From Lophium mytilinum (lineage: Eukaryota > Ascomycota > Dothideomycetes > Mytilinidiales > Mytilinidiaceae): a DNA stretch of 64,000 nt. Location of the stretch: positions 1,976,830 through 2,040,829 of the forward strand of contig MU004187.1 in the NCBI GenBank assembly GCA_010093605.1. The letters are read 5' to 3'. The notes under the pieces were generated by a model, which saw only the letters and a list, made by a program, of their open reading frames with translations, made no database searches and was not told where the DNA came from. Made by a program: the position numbers and the translations under genes. Numbering within the stretch: the first letter of the stretch is position 1; the number at the start of each line of letters is the position of its first letter. This document shows, one piece after another, positions 46,199-57,066 of the stretch.

Positions 46199-47409
46199 AT
46201 GGCCGCAGCCATACAGACCCCTCCCATACCCACGTCACGGAACGACCTCTCAACCTTCGACGAAGCCCGAAAAGGCGCCTACGCCTACCTGCAATCTCGC
46301 CTAACTCACAAACCCGCAGCCTCCAATGAACCATTCGAGATCCCAGTAATTGACATCTCCTCTTCCTTCTCCTCCTCGCTTCTTGACCGCCAAGCCGTCG
46401 CCGATAAGATCTGCGCCGCGTGCACCACTAGCGGCTTCTTCTATATCACGAACCATGGCGTGCCGTTGCCGACCTGCGCGACTATGCTCGGTGAAGCTAA
46501 ACGCTTCTTCAAAAGTCTTAACCCAGAGCAGAAGGAGCTGATGCATTTGCGGAACTCGAAGGTGGGGATGGGGTGGGAGCCGAAAGCGTACACGAGTATC
46601 GCGGGGGACACGGAGACGAAAGAGGGGTTTAACTTTGGGTATGAGGCCGCGTTGGACAAGACGGGGGGTGATGGGTTGTATAGGAACATCGATGGGACGA
46701 ATGTGAAGGGGAATCAATGGCCGCGGGAGGAGGAATTGCCAGGGTTTTTTGAGAATATGAGGGAGTATTATAGTGAAGTATGTGTCACTTTGTATCTTCT
46801 TAAGCTCATCTTCCATATACTCGTTGGATGTAGTTCTGATCAAGTATCCAGCTTCTGCAACTAGCCCGCCACCTCTTCCGCCTCTTCGCCCTCTCTCTTG
46901 CCCTCCCAGAGGATCATTTCGACTCGATGACGACGCACCCGGGTGGGACAGTCCGCTTGCTCTACTACCCACCCGCCAAAACCCCTTCCCCGTTCTCCTC
47001 TTCGAATTCTGCATCTTCTGAAATCGGCCTCGGTGCCCACTCCGACTACGAGTGCTTCACCCTCCTCCTATGCTCTGCCTCCTCTGGTCTCGAGATACTC
47101 AGCCCATCCGCAAAATGGACTCCTGCGCCTCCCGTGCCCGGGAGCTTCATTGTCAACGTCGCAGACTTTATGATGCGCTTCACAAATGGCGTGTACAAGA
47201 GCACTGTTCATCGCGTTGTGAATCGCGCTGCGGAGGAGCGGTACAGCGTCCCATTCTTCTTTAGCGTGAACTACGACCAGGTGGTCGAGACGTTGCCCAG
47301 TTGTGTGAGTGAGGAGAATCCGGCGAAGTTCCCGCCGATTCGGGCCGGGGAGTATGTATTGCAGCGCTTTTCGAATACGACGGAGGGCGGTGGAGGGTAT
47401 GGCGCGTGA
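46199..47409 (+). CDS. 2-oxoglutarate/Fe(II)-dependent oxygenase (isopenicillin N synthase-like)
   Basis: Non-haem iron oxygenase; substrate unknown. Exons 46199-46777 and 46852-47409 (74-nt intron, GTATGT..TCCAG), 378 residues. The N-terminal DIOX_N region has FEIPVIDISS and CTTSGFFYITNHGVP; the 2OG-Fe(II) domain has iron ligands in GAHSDYECFTLL and STVHRVVNR, and the 2-oxoglutarate-binding RYSVPFFFS (R-X-S). All key residues are present. The start chosen has a good context (CAAAATGG). Relatives include plant-type hormone oxidases and fungal secondary-metabolism or thymine-dioxygenase-like enzymes; no cluster partner lies next to it. Both exons begin with C-ending codons and end with G-ending codons. 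Confidence 0.92.
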
Positions 47410-47529
47410 GAGTCAATACAAATCATATAAAGTTTGTTGAATGCAGGCCGTAGCGTTGGATATTGAATGAAGAGGAGCTAATATAATGGAATGGACCTAA
47501 GTCGTGATTGGTTGATTGTCATAATTCAG

Positions 47530-49383
47530 TCAAGCTTCCTTCCAGACCTCAGGCTCATTGGCTAGAGAGCTATTCACGGACCATCGGCCAACGAGAGGTT
47601 CTTCGTCAATGCCGCAGTAAATCTTTCCATCACGACCGGCGTACCATCCCAATCCGAACGTTTTACCAGAGTGCTCAAGGAACTCGATAATCTGTTTTGT
47701 GGACCATGTTTCTGTATCAACCAAGCTGACGAGCCACTGGGCTTGGTGGCAGTTCAGAATAATGAAAGCTAAACTCCCGGGCTTCCGAGGTAGCACGATT
47801 TTACGCCGTTTCCAGAACGCTGATATAGTTGTTACGCACAGTAATACCAGAATTACCATAGAGAGCATAAAGGAGACCCAAAATGACTTGAATGTCTCCG
47901 CGTTGCCTTTCAAAATGCTGTTCTCTGGCGCCTCCCCTGTACGGTGGAAGAATGAGGAGCCCCTGATGGCACAACTGGCGAGCGATACTGCGAGTACATC
48001 GAGTAGGATTGTGCCGGATCCAACGAGGGAAAGAAGGTAGTGCTTGTTTAAGAAGGCTCGAATGGGTAGCGTGTATAAAAAAGTTCCTGAGTAGTCTAAT
48101 CCAAGGGTTCGAGCACTTGCAGATCCGAGAATTAGTCGATAGTATGGTTCAACCAGACGTAACCTTGTGTCGAGGATTCCCCAGAGCAGTTTGACGAGAA
48201 CGGCAAATCCAACAAGAAGGAACGGAAGGCGGATTATCAACCAATGAGCCTCGGTGAAGACAAGGCATGGGACTAGGGCCAATAGAAAGGCCGGAACTCC
48301 AAGAACGAATGCGAACTCTGTTTTCGAGAGTGTTACAGGGTAAGGTTCCATTTTCCGGTATCCTTCCGATGCTTCGGGCCCGTCTTCGGTCTGCGTTCGA
48401 AATTCTCCTTCCCAGAGAGAGCTTTTGTAAAGAACAAACATACGATTGCGAATTCTCTCAGTAATCTCGTGATCGGAAGAATTTCCGTCAAGCCCTTCGA
48501 AGTTTAATAAGATGTGGCTCCTCGTGCACATGGCAGCGAGTGCGACAATTCCCTTGGGATCGTGCAACAATCCTGACTTGCATCTGAGCGCTAATAGTAG
48601 GAGGAGACAGCAGAGAGCATTGAGACAAAGCAATACCGTTATCACCCTAGACCAAATTACACTGACGAAAACAATATAATGGCTCGGAGGTTCTTTGTCA
48701 TTTGCCACCTCTTTGACATCGAGAGATGCGGCTTGCACCGTGGGTAATACAGCTACAGTCAGTACCATGGAGATTGTAGACAGTATAACGCGCCTACTAG
48801 CAGGCCAAGGCGGACGGATCCATGTAAAAAAGTTTGAGGTGTCGACGACAAGGCTCTGTAGGGCGGGTGCTCCTTGAGGTTGAGCAAGCCTGAAGAATGG
48901 GTCTAAACGCTTGACCTGGGTATCTAAAATTTGATGTGCTATCCCAAAAAGGACTGTGATGATAGTGGGCAGATATCGCCAGGAAAAATAAACGCCATGC
49001 GAGATATTCTGTGGGGAATGGAACTGTATTAAGCGGCCCTTTGATTGAGACCACTGGAGCAATATCTCCTGAGACGCAGCCATGCCGATTGAAAGCAGAA
49101 TGAGAACGGAAAGATATGCCTTGCGCAGGACTAAGGGTTTCCAGGAGGGTTTGTCTAAGTCTTCAGGGAAATAGTAGCTTGTATTTCCTGTCGTACCCTG
49201 GCATGAATAGATCTGGTCTATCTCCGCTATATTGAAGACGCCATCCGTAGATAGACGAGGATCTTCAGCCGCTTGACTGGCATGTAGTAGAGGGTGGCTG
49301 CCCGCGTACAGATCTGCGTTCGTTCCGTAGCTCTCAGTGGCTTCAAGTTCGTAAGGGCCTTCAACTTCCGGAAAAGATTCCAT
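47530..49383 (-). CDS. DUF3433 multi-pass membrane protein
   Basis: Function unknown; the DUF3433 family is abundant in Pezizomycotina. A single exon of 617 residues from the ATG at 49383 (the upstream frame continues a little but without ATG). After a polar N-terminus come two similar halves. Each starts with a W-P-L-x-LRKAYLS-type entry helix (DLDKPSWKPLVLRKAYLSVL) and the core WRYLPTIITVLFGIAHQILD plus VKRLDPFFRLAQPQGA, the DUF3433 signature; the second half has LVKLLWGILDTRLRLVEPYY and LILGSASARTLGLDYSGTFL. About eight to ten membrane helices are visible. The C-terminal 100 residues are soluble. It lies divergent from the DUF2235 gene and tail-to-tail with the oxygenase (about 120 bp apart). 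Confidence 0.88.
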   Translation of the reverse strand: MESFPEVEGPYELEATESYGTNADLYAGSHPLLHASQAAEDPRLSTDGVFNIAEIDQIYSCQGTTGNTSYYFPEDLDKPSWKPLVLRKAYLSVLILLSIGMAASQEILLQWSQSKGRLIQFHSPQNISHGVYFSWRYLPTIITVLFGIAHQILDTQVKRLDPFFRLAQPQGAPALQSLVVDTSNFFTWIRPPWPASRRVILSTISMVLTVAVLPTVQAASLDVKEVANDKEPPSHYIVFVSVIWSRVITVLLCLNALCCLLLLLALRCKSGLLHDPKGIVALAAMCTRSHILLNFEGLDGNSSDHEITERIRNRMFVLYKSSLWEGEFRTQTEDGPEASEGYRKMEPYPVTLSKTEFAFVLGVPAFLLALVPCLVFTEAHWLIIRLPFLLVGFAVLVKLLWGILDTRLRLVEPYYRLILGSASARTLGLDYSGTFLYTLPIRAFLNKHYLLSLVGSGTILLDVLAVSLASCAIRGSSFFHRTGEAPENSILKGNAETFKSFWVSFMLSMVILVLLCVTTISAFWKRRKIVLPRKPGSLAFIILNCHQAQWLVSLVDTETWSTKQIIEFLEHSGKTFGLGWYAGRDGKIYCGIDEEPLVGRWSVNSSLANEPEVWKEA

Positions 49384-50443
49384 TCTCAAATTGAGGATTC
49401 GCGTTATCAATCGAATGGGAGGTGTAAAATGGTCTTCGGCTTCGACAACGAGCTGGTCCCAGGGCTGGGAAGAGTTTCCGTTCGCCGTGTTGAAACTACC
49501 GTTCTTGTCCGGACTCTACCCGCCGCGTTAGAATAATAACGGGCCGTTGACAGGAAACATACTAGAATGACACTGTACTCACGTTCGTCAAATCCTTTTC
49601 CTTTCGCTTCTTGTCTTGCTAGGCGACTGGGCTGGTCTCCTTGGAGCTCTTCTCGCATTACATGGCGCGAAATGGCCAATACAGGGCAGGGCTGGACGAG
49701 AACAAAGAAATGGACACTCCGCCTGCACTGGAAATGGCACTCTTGAATAGCTTTACCTCGCAAAAGATCCGGCGAAGACGACCGCGACGGAAGCCCAAGG
49801 TTAAGGAAAGCGTGCCGGCCCCACAGCATATGGACACGCCGGTGAATTAGCGCCGATTTGAAGCCACAGGTGAATAACTGGGATTGGAGCGGAGGAGAGG
49901 TTTCCTTGGACTTAATCCGGCTGAGGCTGAGCTGAATCTATCAAAAGCATGCCGCGAAGCGTTACTTTCGAAATTATCCCTCTTTTGCAGCTGGCTTTAG
50001 TGGCTTGATATCTGCGCTAGTTTATTGGAGGCGTCCTAAGGCTTGCAACACACTAGGGTGCGTAGCCAACAACTGGAGTGAAATAAGAAGGCAGGAACCA
50101 AGGTGTCAGGCTGCAACACCATCGAAGATGATATTTCGTTTTCGACAACGCGCAGCCGCTGCCTCGCCAACCCATTCCCTGGGACGATAAGCGTGCATAC
50201 CCTTCGCCTACCCGCAAATAAGACAAGCCTACGCGATCCAGGCCCAAGCACAGGAGCCAATTGCGTTTTATGCCAAGTCGAAAGATGGGGCGCTTCGTCG
50301 TTGTCAATCCTCAGCTCTCCGGGGCTGATGTGCAGCCTGGCAGCCTTGTCAGAGCAGGCTGAACGCGGGGTATAAGATTTGACACTGCCCCCCAGTGTTT
50401 CCGTCTGGGCAACACAGCATATTCTACAGCCTGGTCTTTGAAT
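49384..50443. other. Divergent intergenic region DUF3433 / DUF2235
   Basis: About 1 kb upstream of both genes. Minus-strand ORFs 49407-49829 and 50036-50668 lack ATG context, domains and splice support, the second running into the DUF2235 first exon; I reject them. No repeat seen. Confidence 0.4.
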
Positions 50444-52307
50444 ATGAAGCGACTGTTCGTGTGTTGCGACGGCACGTCGTGCGACGCCACACAAGGAGAG
50501 CACGAGGCAATCACGAATGTGGCGAGATTTGCGCGGTGTGTAAAGACCGTCGCGGATGATAAGAAGACACTCCAACTCGTATATTACCACAAAGGCCCCG
50601 TAAATTGGATAACCGGGAGTGGTGAGTTGTTTAGTATTTTGCTCGAAACGTAAGGAGGTTGCCGACATCAGCTTGACTCACTAGCTGGCAGACATCCATG
50701 ACATTATTCAAGATGCCTACCACTTCATCTGTCAGAACTATGATTTTGACGGAGATGGGGACGAAATCCACCTCGTCGGCTTCTCACGGGGGGCGTTCGC
50801 GGTCCGAGCTCTGGCTTGCTTCATCGCAGATGTGGGCCTCTTTCGGAAGACGGGATTAGCGTTCCTCCCAGGCACGTATAAGCTATGGCGAAAGTCGAAC
50901 GAGAAATTGGAAGAGAGGGAATCTTATAAGGAGTACCTCGACCCGCTTCTGACGGAAGTGACTGGGGAAGAAAAGCCCAAATTAATACAAGGCATCGCCA
51001 TACAGTCTTGCGCTGTCTGGGATACCGTCAGCAACCTGAAGGATCCTTTGAAAAAAGGACATGTGCGTAATAATCACCTGGCTTGGGTAGAATCTGAATT
51101 ACCACAGAGACTGCAGAACGCTTTCCAAGCTCTCGCACTCAACGAAGACAGCTATGAGTTCTTACCCGTCCTATGGAAGAAGCCAGACCCTGGATTGAAA
51201 TCAGAAAATTCAGAGACTGAACGCGAATCGGAGAAAGCAGACGGTAAATCCGAGGAGAAGAAGCCAGAGCAACCCAGAATTAAGCAGTGTTGGTTCAGAG
51301 GCAACCACTCTGATATTGGTGGAGGCTACGCTGACTCTGGACTTGCGACTCTATCCTTGCTATGGATGGTTGCCCAGTTCAAGGCATTCCTTCCCAACGT
51401 TTCCTTCGACGACGATATCCTCACTGACTTCATGACCCCTATGTCTTTGAAGTGGACTACTGACAGCCAAGGAAGAGAAACGTACACGTACAAGAGTCAC
51501 AACGCGACCAAAGGTAAGAAAACTGATCGACAATACATTTGCGCGTACCTTGGATATGGTGTACTTATCCTATCTCTAGGAGCTGTTCATAACACGCCCA
51601 ATCTTTTCCGGTTATCGCTTCGGGGATTGACTTCGGATATAGCACGAAAAAGCTTATTCGAAAGTTCTGCGACTCTCCATTCAACTGTCAGGATACTGAT
51701 GAAGCTTGACGCCAGAACGGATCGTGGAAAGAAGAATGTTTTGCTGGAAGACTATCATCCCGAGATCTATAAGGAAAACGGCCAAAGAGCTAGGTGGTGC
51801 CATAATTTGAAGGGAAACACTCTGGAAGAAGACTGTGCCACGAAATGGGAGAGCGATATCTTCCACGAGTGGCTGATAAGAGAGCACGACTGGCGAAAAA
51901 AGCATTCGGACGATAATGAGGAGATGCGCAAGAGTTTTGCCGCCAAACTTTATCCTGTCAGGAACCAGATGGAAGGCCCCCACGAACGGACCATGTTCGA
52001 AGCTCCCCAGTCACCAAATCGGAAACGAGCGTCATCAGAGAAGAGAGAAAAGTCAAGCTCTATGAGTCGTACCAAATCGGAGGGCAAGCCTGTGAAGGAT
52101 CCTATTCGTTCGAAAAGCATGCAGCCTTCTAGAAAAATTGATCGTCCGGAGGACCTGCCACACCTCGGAAAAGCTATGAATGGCAAGGATGGGTCTAACT
52201 CACGTGGTAGACTTGATCTGAAGGATACGCCAAGCCCCGAAACGGCTACTCGTTGGAAAAAAAGGTCAAACTCACGCAGAAAACAGGATAGTGATTCGCC
52301 GGACTAG
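50444..52307 (+). CDS. DUF2235 alpha/beta hydrolase-like protein
   Basis: Predicted alpha/beta hydrolase of the DUF2235 family, which includes Tle1-type phospholipases in bacteria; the substrate of fungal members is unknown. Exons 50444-50621 and 50692-52307, the latter probably interrupted by a stopless 66-nt intron at 51514-51579 (GTAAGA..CTCTAG, 3n); spliced length 575 residues, 597 if retained. Motifs: N-terminal KRLFVCCDGTSCDAT, nucleophile elbow IHLVGFSRGAFAVRALA (G-x-S-x-G), FIADVGLF, AVWDTV and WFRGNHSDIGGGYADSG, the Asp/His part of the triad. The last 110 residues are a basic, Ser/Lys-rich disordered tail (KREKSSSMSRTKSEGK region, ending KKRSNSRRKQDSDSPD). No signal peptide or membrane helix. 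Confidence 0.9.
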
Positions 52308-53337
52308 ACCACCAGTCCCTATTACAAAAAGCCCAAAACTGGTTTCCAGTGTGTCACTTCCGCAACTGGGTGCCCTGCTATTGGGAGTGCATGCGCATAC
52401 TGAGGCGATGGCACTGGGCAGGATTGAATCTCGGAAGCAGAGAGGTAAACATCGGGGGGTTTTGACAGTCTGGCTGAAGTACAAGTAGTTAGCAATCGTT
52501 ATTCAAAAAGTCACATTCTCTAGATGTACTTACTACCCCACGGTCACACCTCTCTACATCAACCAGAGTGATAGATTGTGACGGAAGCGTGAAGTCTGAG
52601 GGCGGGCAAACTGCGGTGAAGAAAACTGTCAAAAAGGAAAGCGTTCTTAAGCAGGCTGGCCATCTAAGGCCATCCTGCTGCAGCTGGTGAAGCTGGCTTA
52701 GACTTCGGATTGGACATGAGCACAGCCTCCTCGCTCTCGTGCAGTATCCTCCAATCTCCGAGCTTCGAACGATCTGAAAGGGGGGATGGGAACACCTTGA
52801 GTGTGGAGACTTATCGGTCGGGTACTCTAAACAGTCGTGGAAGGTCAGAACTGCGACCTCGAAGAACCGCCCAGGTTGGGAGACAGCATCCAGTCTAGCC
52901 TCAAGGCCGACTTTAAGTCGAGTTGCACACTTACAGCCTCCCCTCGTAGCTGACGGTAGAGTTGGATCGTAGATACTGCGTTTAAAACGCTTGAAAGCAC
53001 TGGAAGAGTCGTTAGCCAATAAGATCCCTTTCAACTAGGCTTCAATGCTGCATTCTCCCTTGAGGCCGTCCGTTGAACAGCCTGTAAGCGGTTTCAGCGT
53101 AACGCAAGAATGGATGACCACGTTCAATGACCAAGATCAACTCTTCAGGGATCAAAATGCTCTCTTGATACCTAGAATCATTCCCATAAGCCGGCCATCG
53201 GACGTGAGGTCGTGGCGTACGTTCACACACCTAAGCATCCCAGTATCATCAACCATGGTATACAGTCGCAACCGCCCCGTGCTCAACAACTCCCCCTAAA
53301 GCCCAAAAGCGCCGTTTGATCCTCTAGAGAAACCTAC
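52308..53337. other. Intergenic between convergent genes
   Basis: 3' flanks of the DUF2235 gene and MCM5, unusually long for a tail-to-tail gap here. The longest ORF (52489-53034 minus, 181 codons) is Cys/Ser-rich, without domain or splice context, and I do not call it a gene. Confidence 0.4.
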
Positions 53338-55714
53338 TCATGCTCCACTCCGATGCACCTGTGCACCTCCCCGCCTGAACTGAATGGTCTCTCGCCTCTG
53401 CATGACGATCAACGCCCGGTTGAGAGCCTGTTCGCTATAACCCTTGCCATCTACGAACTCGCGCTTCAAAGTCGCTAAGCTGGTGTTCCAACCAATGGGC
53501 AGCCGCCTTCTTAGTTCTTCTTCGACCTTCATCATTTCGTCGTTCAGCTCCTTGCTTCCCTGACCTTCACCTTGACTGACGGCATCCATGGTAGAGGCCA
53601 AGAACAGTCGGATAGCCTCATCGACATGAGCTTCGTTCGCAATGGGAGAAAGAGAGAGTTTCGCAAGAGACTCCGTGATACGGATGATAGCTTCAAGCTG
53701 ACGAACGGTGATGGGGATACTAGATCGGGCATTCGCCGATAGCTCAGCAGCGTGCACCTGGCGACGGATTGACACGAAGTGAGAAGAGAGCTTTTCTGCT
53801 GCCTCGGGGGAGAGGCGGGGCGCGCATTTTCTGGCGGAAAAATGTCAGCTATGCAAGGAAATTTATTGGGTCGATAGGAAGGAGTCGCTTACTGTTTGCA
53901 GTAGCTGATGTACCGCTTCATTTTGTCAACAGGGATTTCAGCCTGCACTTGATCTTCTGCGCCGCGTCCACCCATGTGGATGTTCATGACATGCTTCGCC
54001 ATTTTCTCATCGCGACCACGCTCGTGCTCGTCACGAACAATGAAGATCATGTCAAAACGAGATAGAATAGTGGTCTGAAAGTCGATGTTCTCCCCGGGCG
54101 TCTTGAGATCATCATAGCGTCCAAAGATCGGATTGGCGGCAGCGAGTACAGATGTGCGGGCGTTTAGGATTGTTGTGATGCCAGCTTTGGCAATTGAGAT
54201 GGTCTGTTGTTCCATGGCCTCGTGAATGGCAACTCGATCCTCATCCCGCATCTTGTCGAACTCGTCAATACAAACAACGCCACCATCTGCGAGTACCATC
54301 GCACCACCTTCCAGGTAGAATTCTCGGGTGGTGTGCTCGCGCTGCACCGAAGCCGTCAGACCCGCTGCGGACGAACCTTTTCCGGAAGTGTAGATCGCAA
54401 TAGGAGCCGCTTTCTCAACGAATTTGAGCAACTGTGATTTGGCCGTACCAGGATCACCGAGCAGTAGCACGTTGATGTCGCCGCGAAGTTTCATTCCATC
54501 GGGGAGAATCTTTTTGGACCCGCCCATTAGCAGACAGGCAATGGCTTTCTTGATGTCTTTGTTTCCGTAGATCGAAGGGGCGATGCAGCTCGAGAAGACC
54601 TCGTAAAGGTCCGGTCGCCGACTCAATTCCAAAAATTCCTGCTCTTCTGCTTCTGAGAATGTTGCATTGCCTTTCATGGAGTGATCGACATCAGCTGTGA
54701 TGCCTACAGCGCGCAAGTATGGGTTTCGAATGGCCACGGCCGACTTCTGCGCTTGCTTGGACGCCTTCTGAGAATAGATCGAGTAAACACCCATGACTGT
54801 GCACCGAGACCCCGGGACAACGCGATTCGCAAGGTATCGATCTGCAGAGACTACGATAGATCGTGGGAGTTCTCCAACCGGAACGTGGTCGGGCGCCTCT
54901 TGAAGCTTCAGAATCTGCTGATCGATAAACTGGCTCTTCTCGTGAACGACAACATATGGGTCCATGGGACAGGGCGCGTTGTCCTCTGCCTTTCTTAGAC
55001 CATCGGGTTTCTTTTGTCCAGCTCGACATGTTCGAGGAAGAGTCACACCGGCGACGCCTCCAGAGATCGGGTAGTCAAGATCGTCCTTGCAGTTCCGACA
55101 TTGAATATGGAGAGCGGTGGCTTTTGAGGCCAGGACTGTGGCGCTGATGATGATGCCGGGTATCCGCACAAGATGTGAAACACTGGTAGCGGCTAGATCT
55201 CGTATTGAGAGCTCAGAAGCTCCTGAATGTAGAAGGAGTTGGTGCTGGGGAAGCTCTTTGAGCATATCCCGATCGGATGGGAAAACGATTCGTTGTGTGC
55301 AGATTCTCAGCGCAGATTCGAACTAGAAGTGACGACTGATTAGCTAGGCCGAAGACGACAGGTTCAATCTTTGTCTCGTACCAAGGGTATGATATCGGCG
55401 GGTTCATTCTGCAGTCGGTGTGCTAGTTCCTCGTTGTAGGAGATCAAATGCGCAACGTCGATGTCGCAGTAATACTGCTTCACCAGAACATTCTCCCTGA
55501 TCTGATCTCTGCAAAGCTGTCAGTCCGGTTCGCCAAGATTGCAAGATTCTACGAAATCCTACCTGTATACAAAGACGTTGTTAAGGTGGAATTCCATAAC
55601 GAAGTCGACGAGCGCTTGCTCGATGCGAGACGGCTGCATGCCATCGGGGCCGTCATCGTCAATTTGGCTGCCGAAGAGCGGCACAGAGATGGCGGATTGT
55701 CTATCAAAGGCCAT
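53338..55714 (-). CDS. MCM5: DNA replication licensing factor Mcm5
   Basis: Subunit of the Mcm2-7 replicative helicase. Exons complement(55563-55714), (55382-55508), (53893-55322), (53338-53830); introns of 54, 59 and 62 nt; 733 residues with frame closed. The N-terminal domain has a zinc-binding region (CRNCKDD ... TCRAGQKK ... CPMDPY). The AAA+ core has Walker [13 protein letters not shown] (about residue 375), Walker [15 protein letters not shown], the hairpin region [16 protein letters not shown] and arginine finger [11 protein letters not shown]. The C-terminal winged-helix part ends [10 protein letters not shown]. The start [15 protein letters not shown] is typical. Its promoter, shared with PAC4, carries MCB-like boxes, consistent with G1/S control. 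Confidence 0.97.
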
Positions 55715-55802
55715 GTTGGAGCGTGGTAATCGTGTGGACGGGAGTGTCTGCGGAGTCGTAACAGGAGGTGAGGAGGTGGGATGAAAACGAACTAGGGCTG
55801 GG

Positions 55803-55826
55803 ACGCGATCTAGCGCGTTGTCGCGT
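55803..55826. promoter_or_regulatory. Paired MCB/MBF-like sites in the MCM5-PAC4 promoter
   Basis: ACGCGA at 55803-55808 and its reverse complement TCGCGT at 55821-55826, with a GCGCG between them, about 90-110 bases upstream of the MCM5 ATG. ACGCG-type boxes bind MBF (Mbp1/Swi6) and drive G1/S transcription of MCM genes in yeasts; use here is inferred. Confidence 0.5.
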
Positions 55827-55937
55827 AGAAAACACTTTAATCCCCAATCGGAGTGTTAGTAAGCGAGTGTTTTATTTATGTGTAGGTATACCATCCTACC
55901 TTCATCTCCACTCCATCACTATCTACACCCCATAATC

Positions 55938-56469
55938 ATGGCATCGACCCTCCAAAGCGGATCCACCGCTCCATCAGCCACTCCTGCGACCCACGAACTC
56001 TCATTTCCCCTCCCCCGCGCCCCGCAATCCCACATACACCTCCGCTTAACCAACCACACTACCTCTGTGCTCCTCTTCCTCACAACCTCTGTGGAGTCTA
56101 CGTCCACGTTGTCCTCACTAGGGAGCTTCGTATATGCGATGCCGAACGTGAGTTATGACCCCGGCCGGTCTCACTATAACACGCTCCTATTTTCGAATCA
56201 TTTACTAATACGAGATCAACTGTGAATAGCGAACCGGAGGACAACCACTAAGTACACCGTTATACACCCAAGGCTCCACATTAGATTTTGCCACGAGATT
56301 GGCGAGGCTATTGGCGAAAAAACTGGGCAAGCCGGTGTATGTGGGCAACTCAATTAGTTTTGCTGGGGCGGGGATGGGAGGAACAGTTGAGGAGGAGATG
56401 GAGGGCTTTAGACGATGTGTGGACGTTGTAGTGGGAGTCTTAGAGAGAGACAAAAAAGCAAAGGAGTGA
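55938..56469 (+). CDS. Proteasome assembly chaperone 4-like protein
   Basis: Predicted Pac4/Poc2-type chaperone, which with Pac3 helps assemble the proteasome alpha ring. Exons 55938-56147 and 56230-56469 (82-nt intron, GTGAGT..AATAG), 149 residues. Recognisable features are the FVYAMPNR strand turn across the intron, PLSTPLYTQGSTLDFATRLA, KKLGKPVYVGNSISFAGAGM and the C-terminal EEEMEGFRRCVDVVV, matching the fungal PAC4 domain as I recall it. The N-terminal 30 residues are Ser/Ala/Pro-rich and probably disordered. It is divergent from MCM5 with only 223 bp between the ATGs. Confidence 0.85.
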
Positions 56470-56690
56470 GAGTATGCATGCTGAGATATGAGCGATTGGT
56501 CACTTCATGGCGTTTGGGGACCGTGTGATGAGGAATGACAAAATCACGAGTACAATAATCCTTCCAAGAAACAGGGGGAAAAGCATCAAGAGTAGGTACT
56601 GTTCGATAACGAAGGTGCTATATTGGATCCCAAAGATCATCACGCCTACAAAAATTTTATGTCGGTTAAGGCCGATGGGCAACGACCACT

Positions 56691-57066
56691 TCAGTTCATT
56701 CCCTCCAAGCGCTCCTTAGCACTATCCTTGGCCTCTTGGGACACATTAGGGTTCTTCAGCGTCGCCTTCAAACCACCCGCACTGCCGAAAAGAATTAGTA
56801 ATCCAATTCTAGAAGCGTCAGGAATGATTGGAACCTACACGTTGTTTGGGTTCTTGTTCTCATCCGCGTCGGCCCTGGACCCAACGTTTCCACCGTCCAA
56901 CTCCTGTTCGAGAACTTCGCGGGAGTGTTGCTTGGACTCCTCAGAGGTGTCTAGATACACAATCAGGTTCATGATTATCGCATGAAAGGGAAGAATGAAA
57001 GAGCTGCTCACTGGGGTTGTTGAGGTTAGCCTTGTGGCCACCCGCAACGTTTCCAAGGTTGGACAT
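56691..57066 (-). CDS. con-6: Conidiation-specific protein 6 (Con-6) homologue
   Basis: Small conidium-abundant protein family, first described in Neurospora; molecular role unclear, mRNA stored in spores and lost at germination. Exons complement(57012-57066), (56839-56950), (56691-56781), introns of 61 and 57 nt, 85 residues. Two copies of the Con-6 repeat are seen, NVAGGHKANLNNPNTSEESK and NVAGGLKATLKNPNVSQEAK, each followed by an amphipathic helix (HSREVLEQEL; DSAKERLEGMN). Both repeats are split by an intron at or near the NVAGG/NPN positions. Hydrophilic, no signal peptide. Length agrees with Neurospora CON-6. The window's host therefore probably makes conidia. Confidence 0.93.

Noticed and set aside
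46301-47014. 237-codon open frame antisense to the 2OG oxygenase
   Set aside because: Shadow of the biased sense codons, spanning the sense intron; no conserved motif.
50036-50668. 210-codon minus-strand frame across the DUF2235 first exon
   Set aside because: Overlaps the well-supported KRLFVCCDGTSCDAT exon in antisense and has no domain.
46199-52307. Secondary-metabolite cluster around the 2OG oxygenase and the oxidoreductase
   Set aside because: No synthase, terpene cyclase, cluster regulator or P450 is present; the oxidoreductase is separated from the oxygenase by TRA1.
52489-53034. 181-codon minus-strand ORF between DUF2235 and MCM5
   Set aside because: Cys/Ser/Arg-rich, no domain, signal peptide or intron signals; overlaps other equally open frames.
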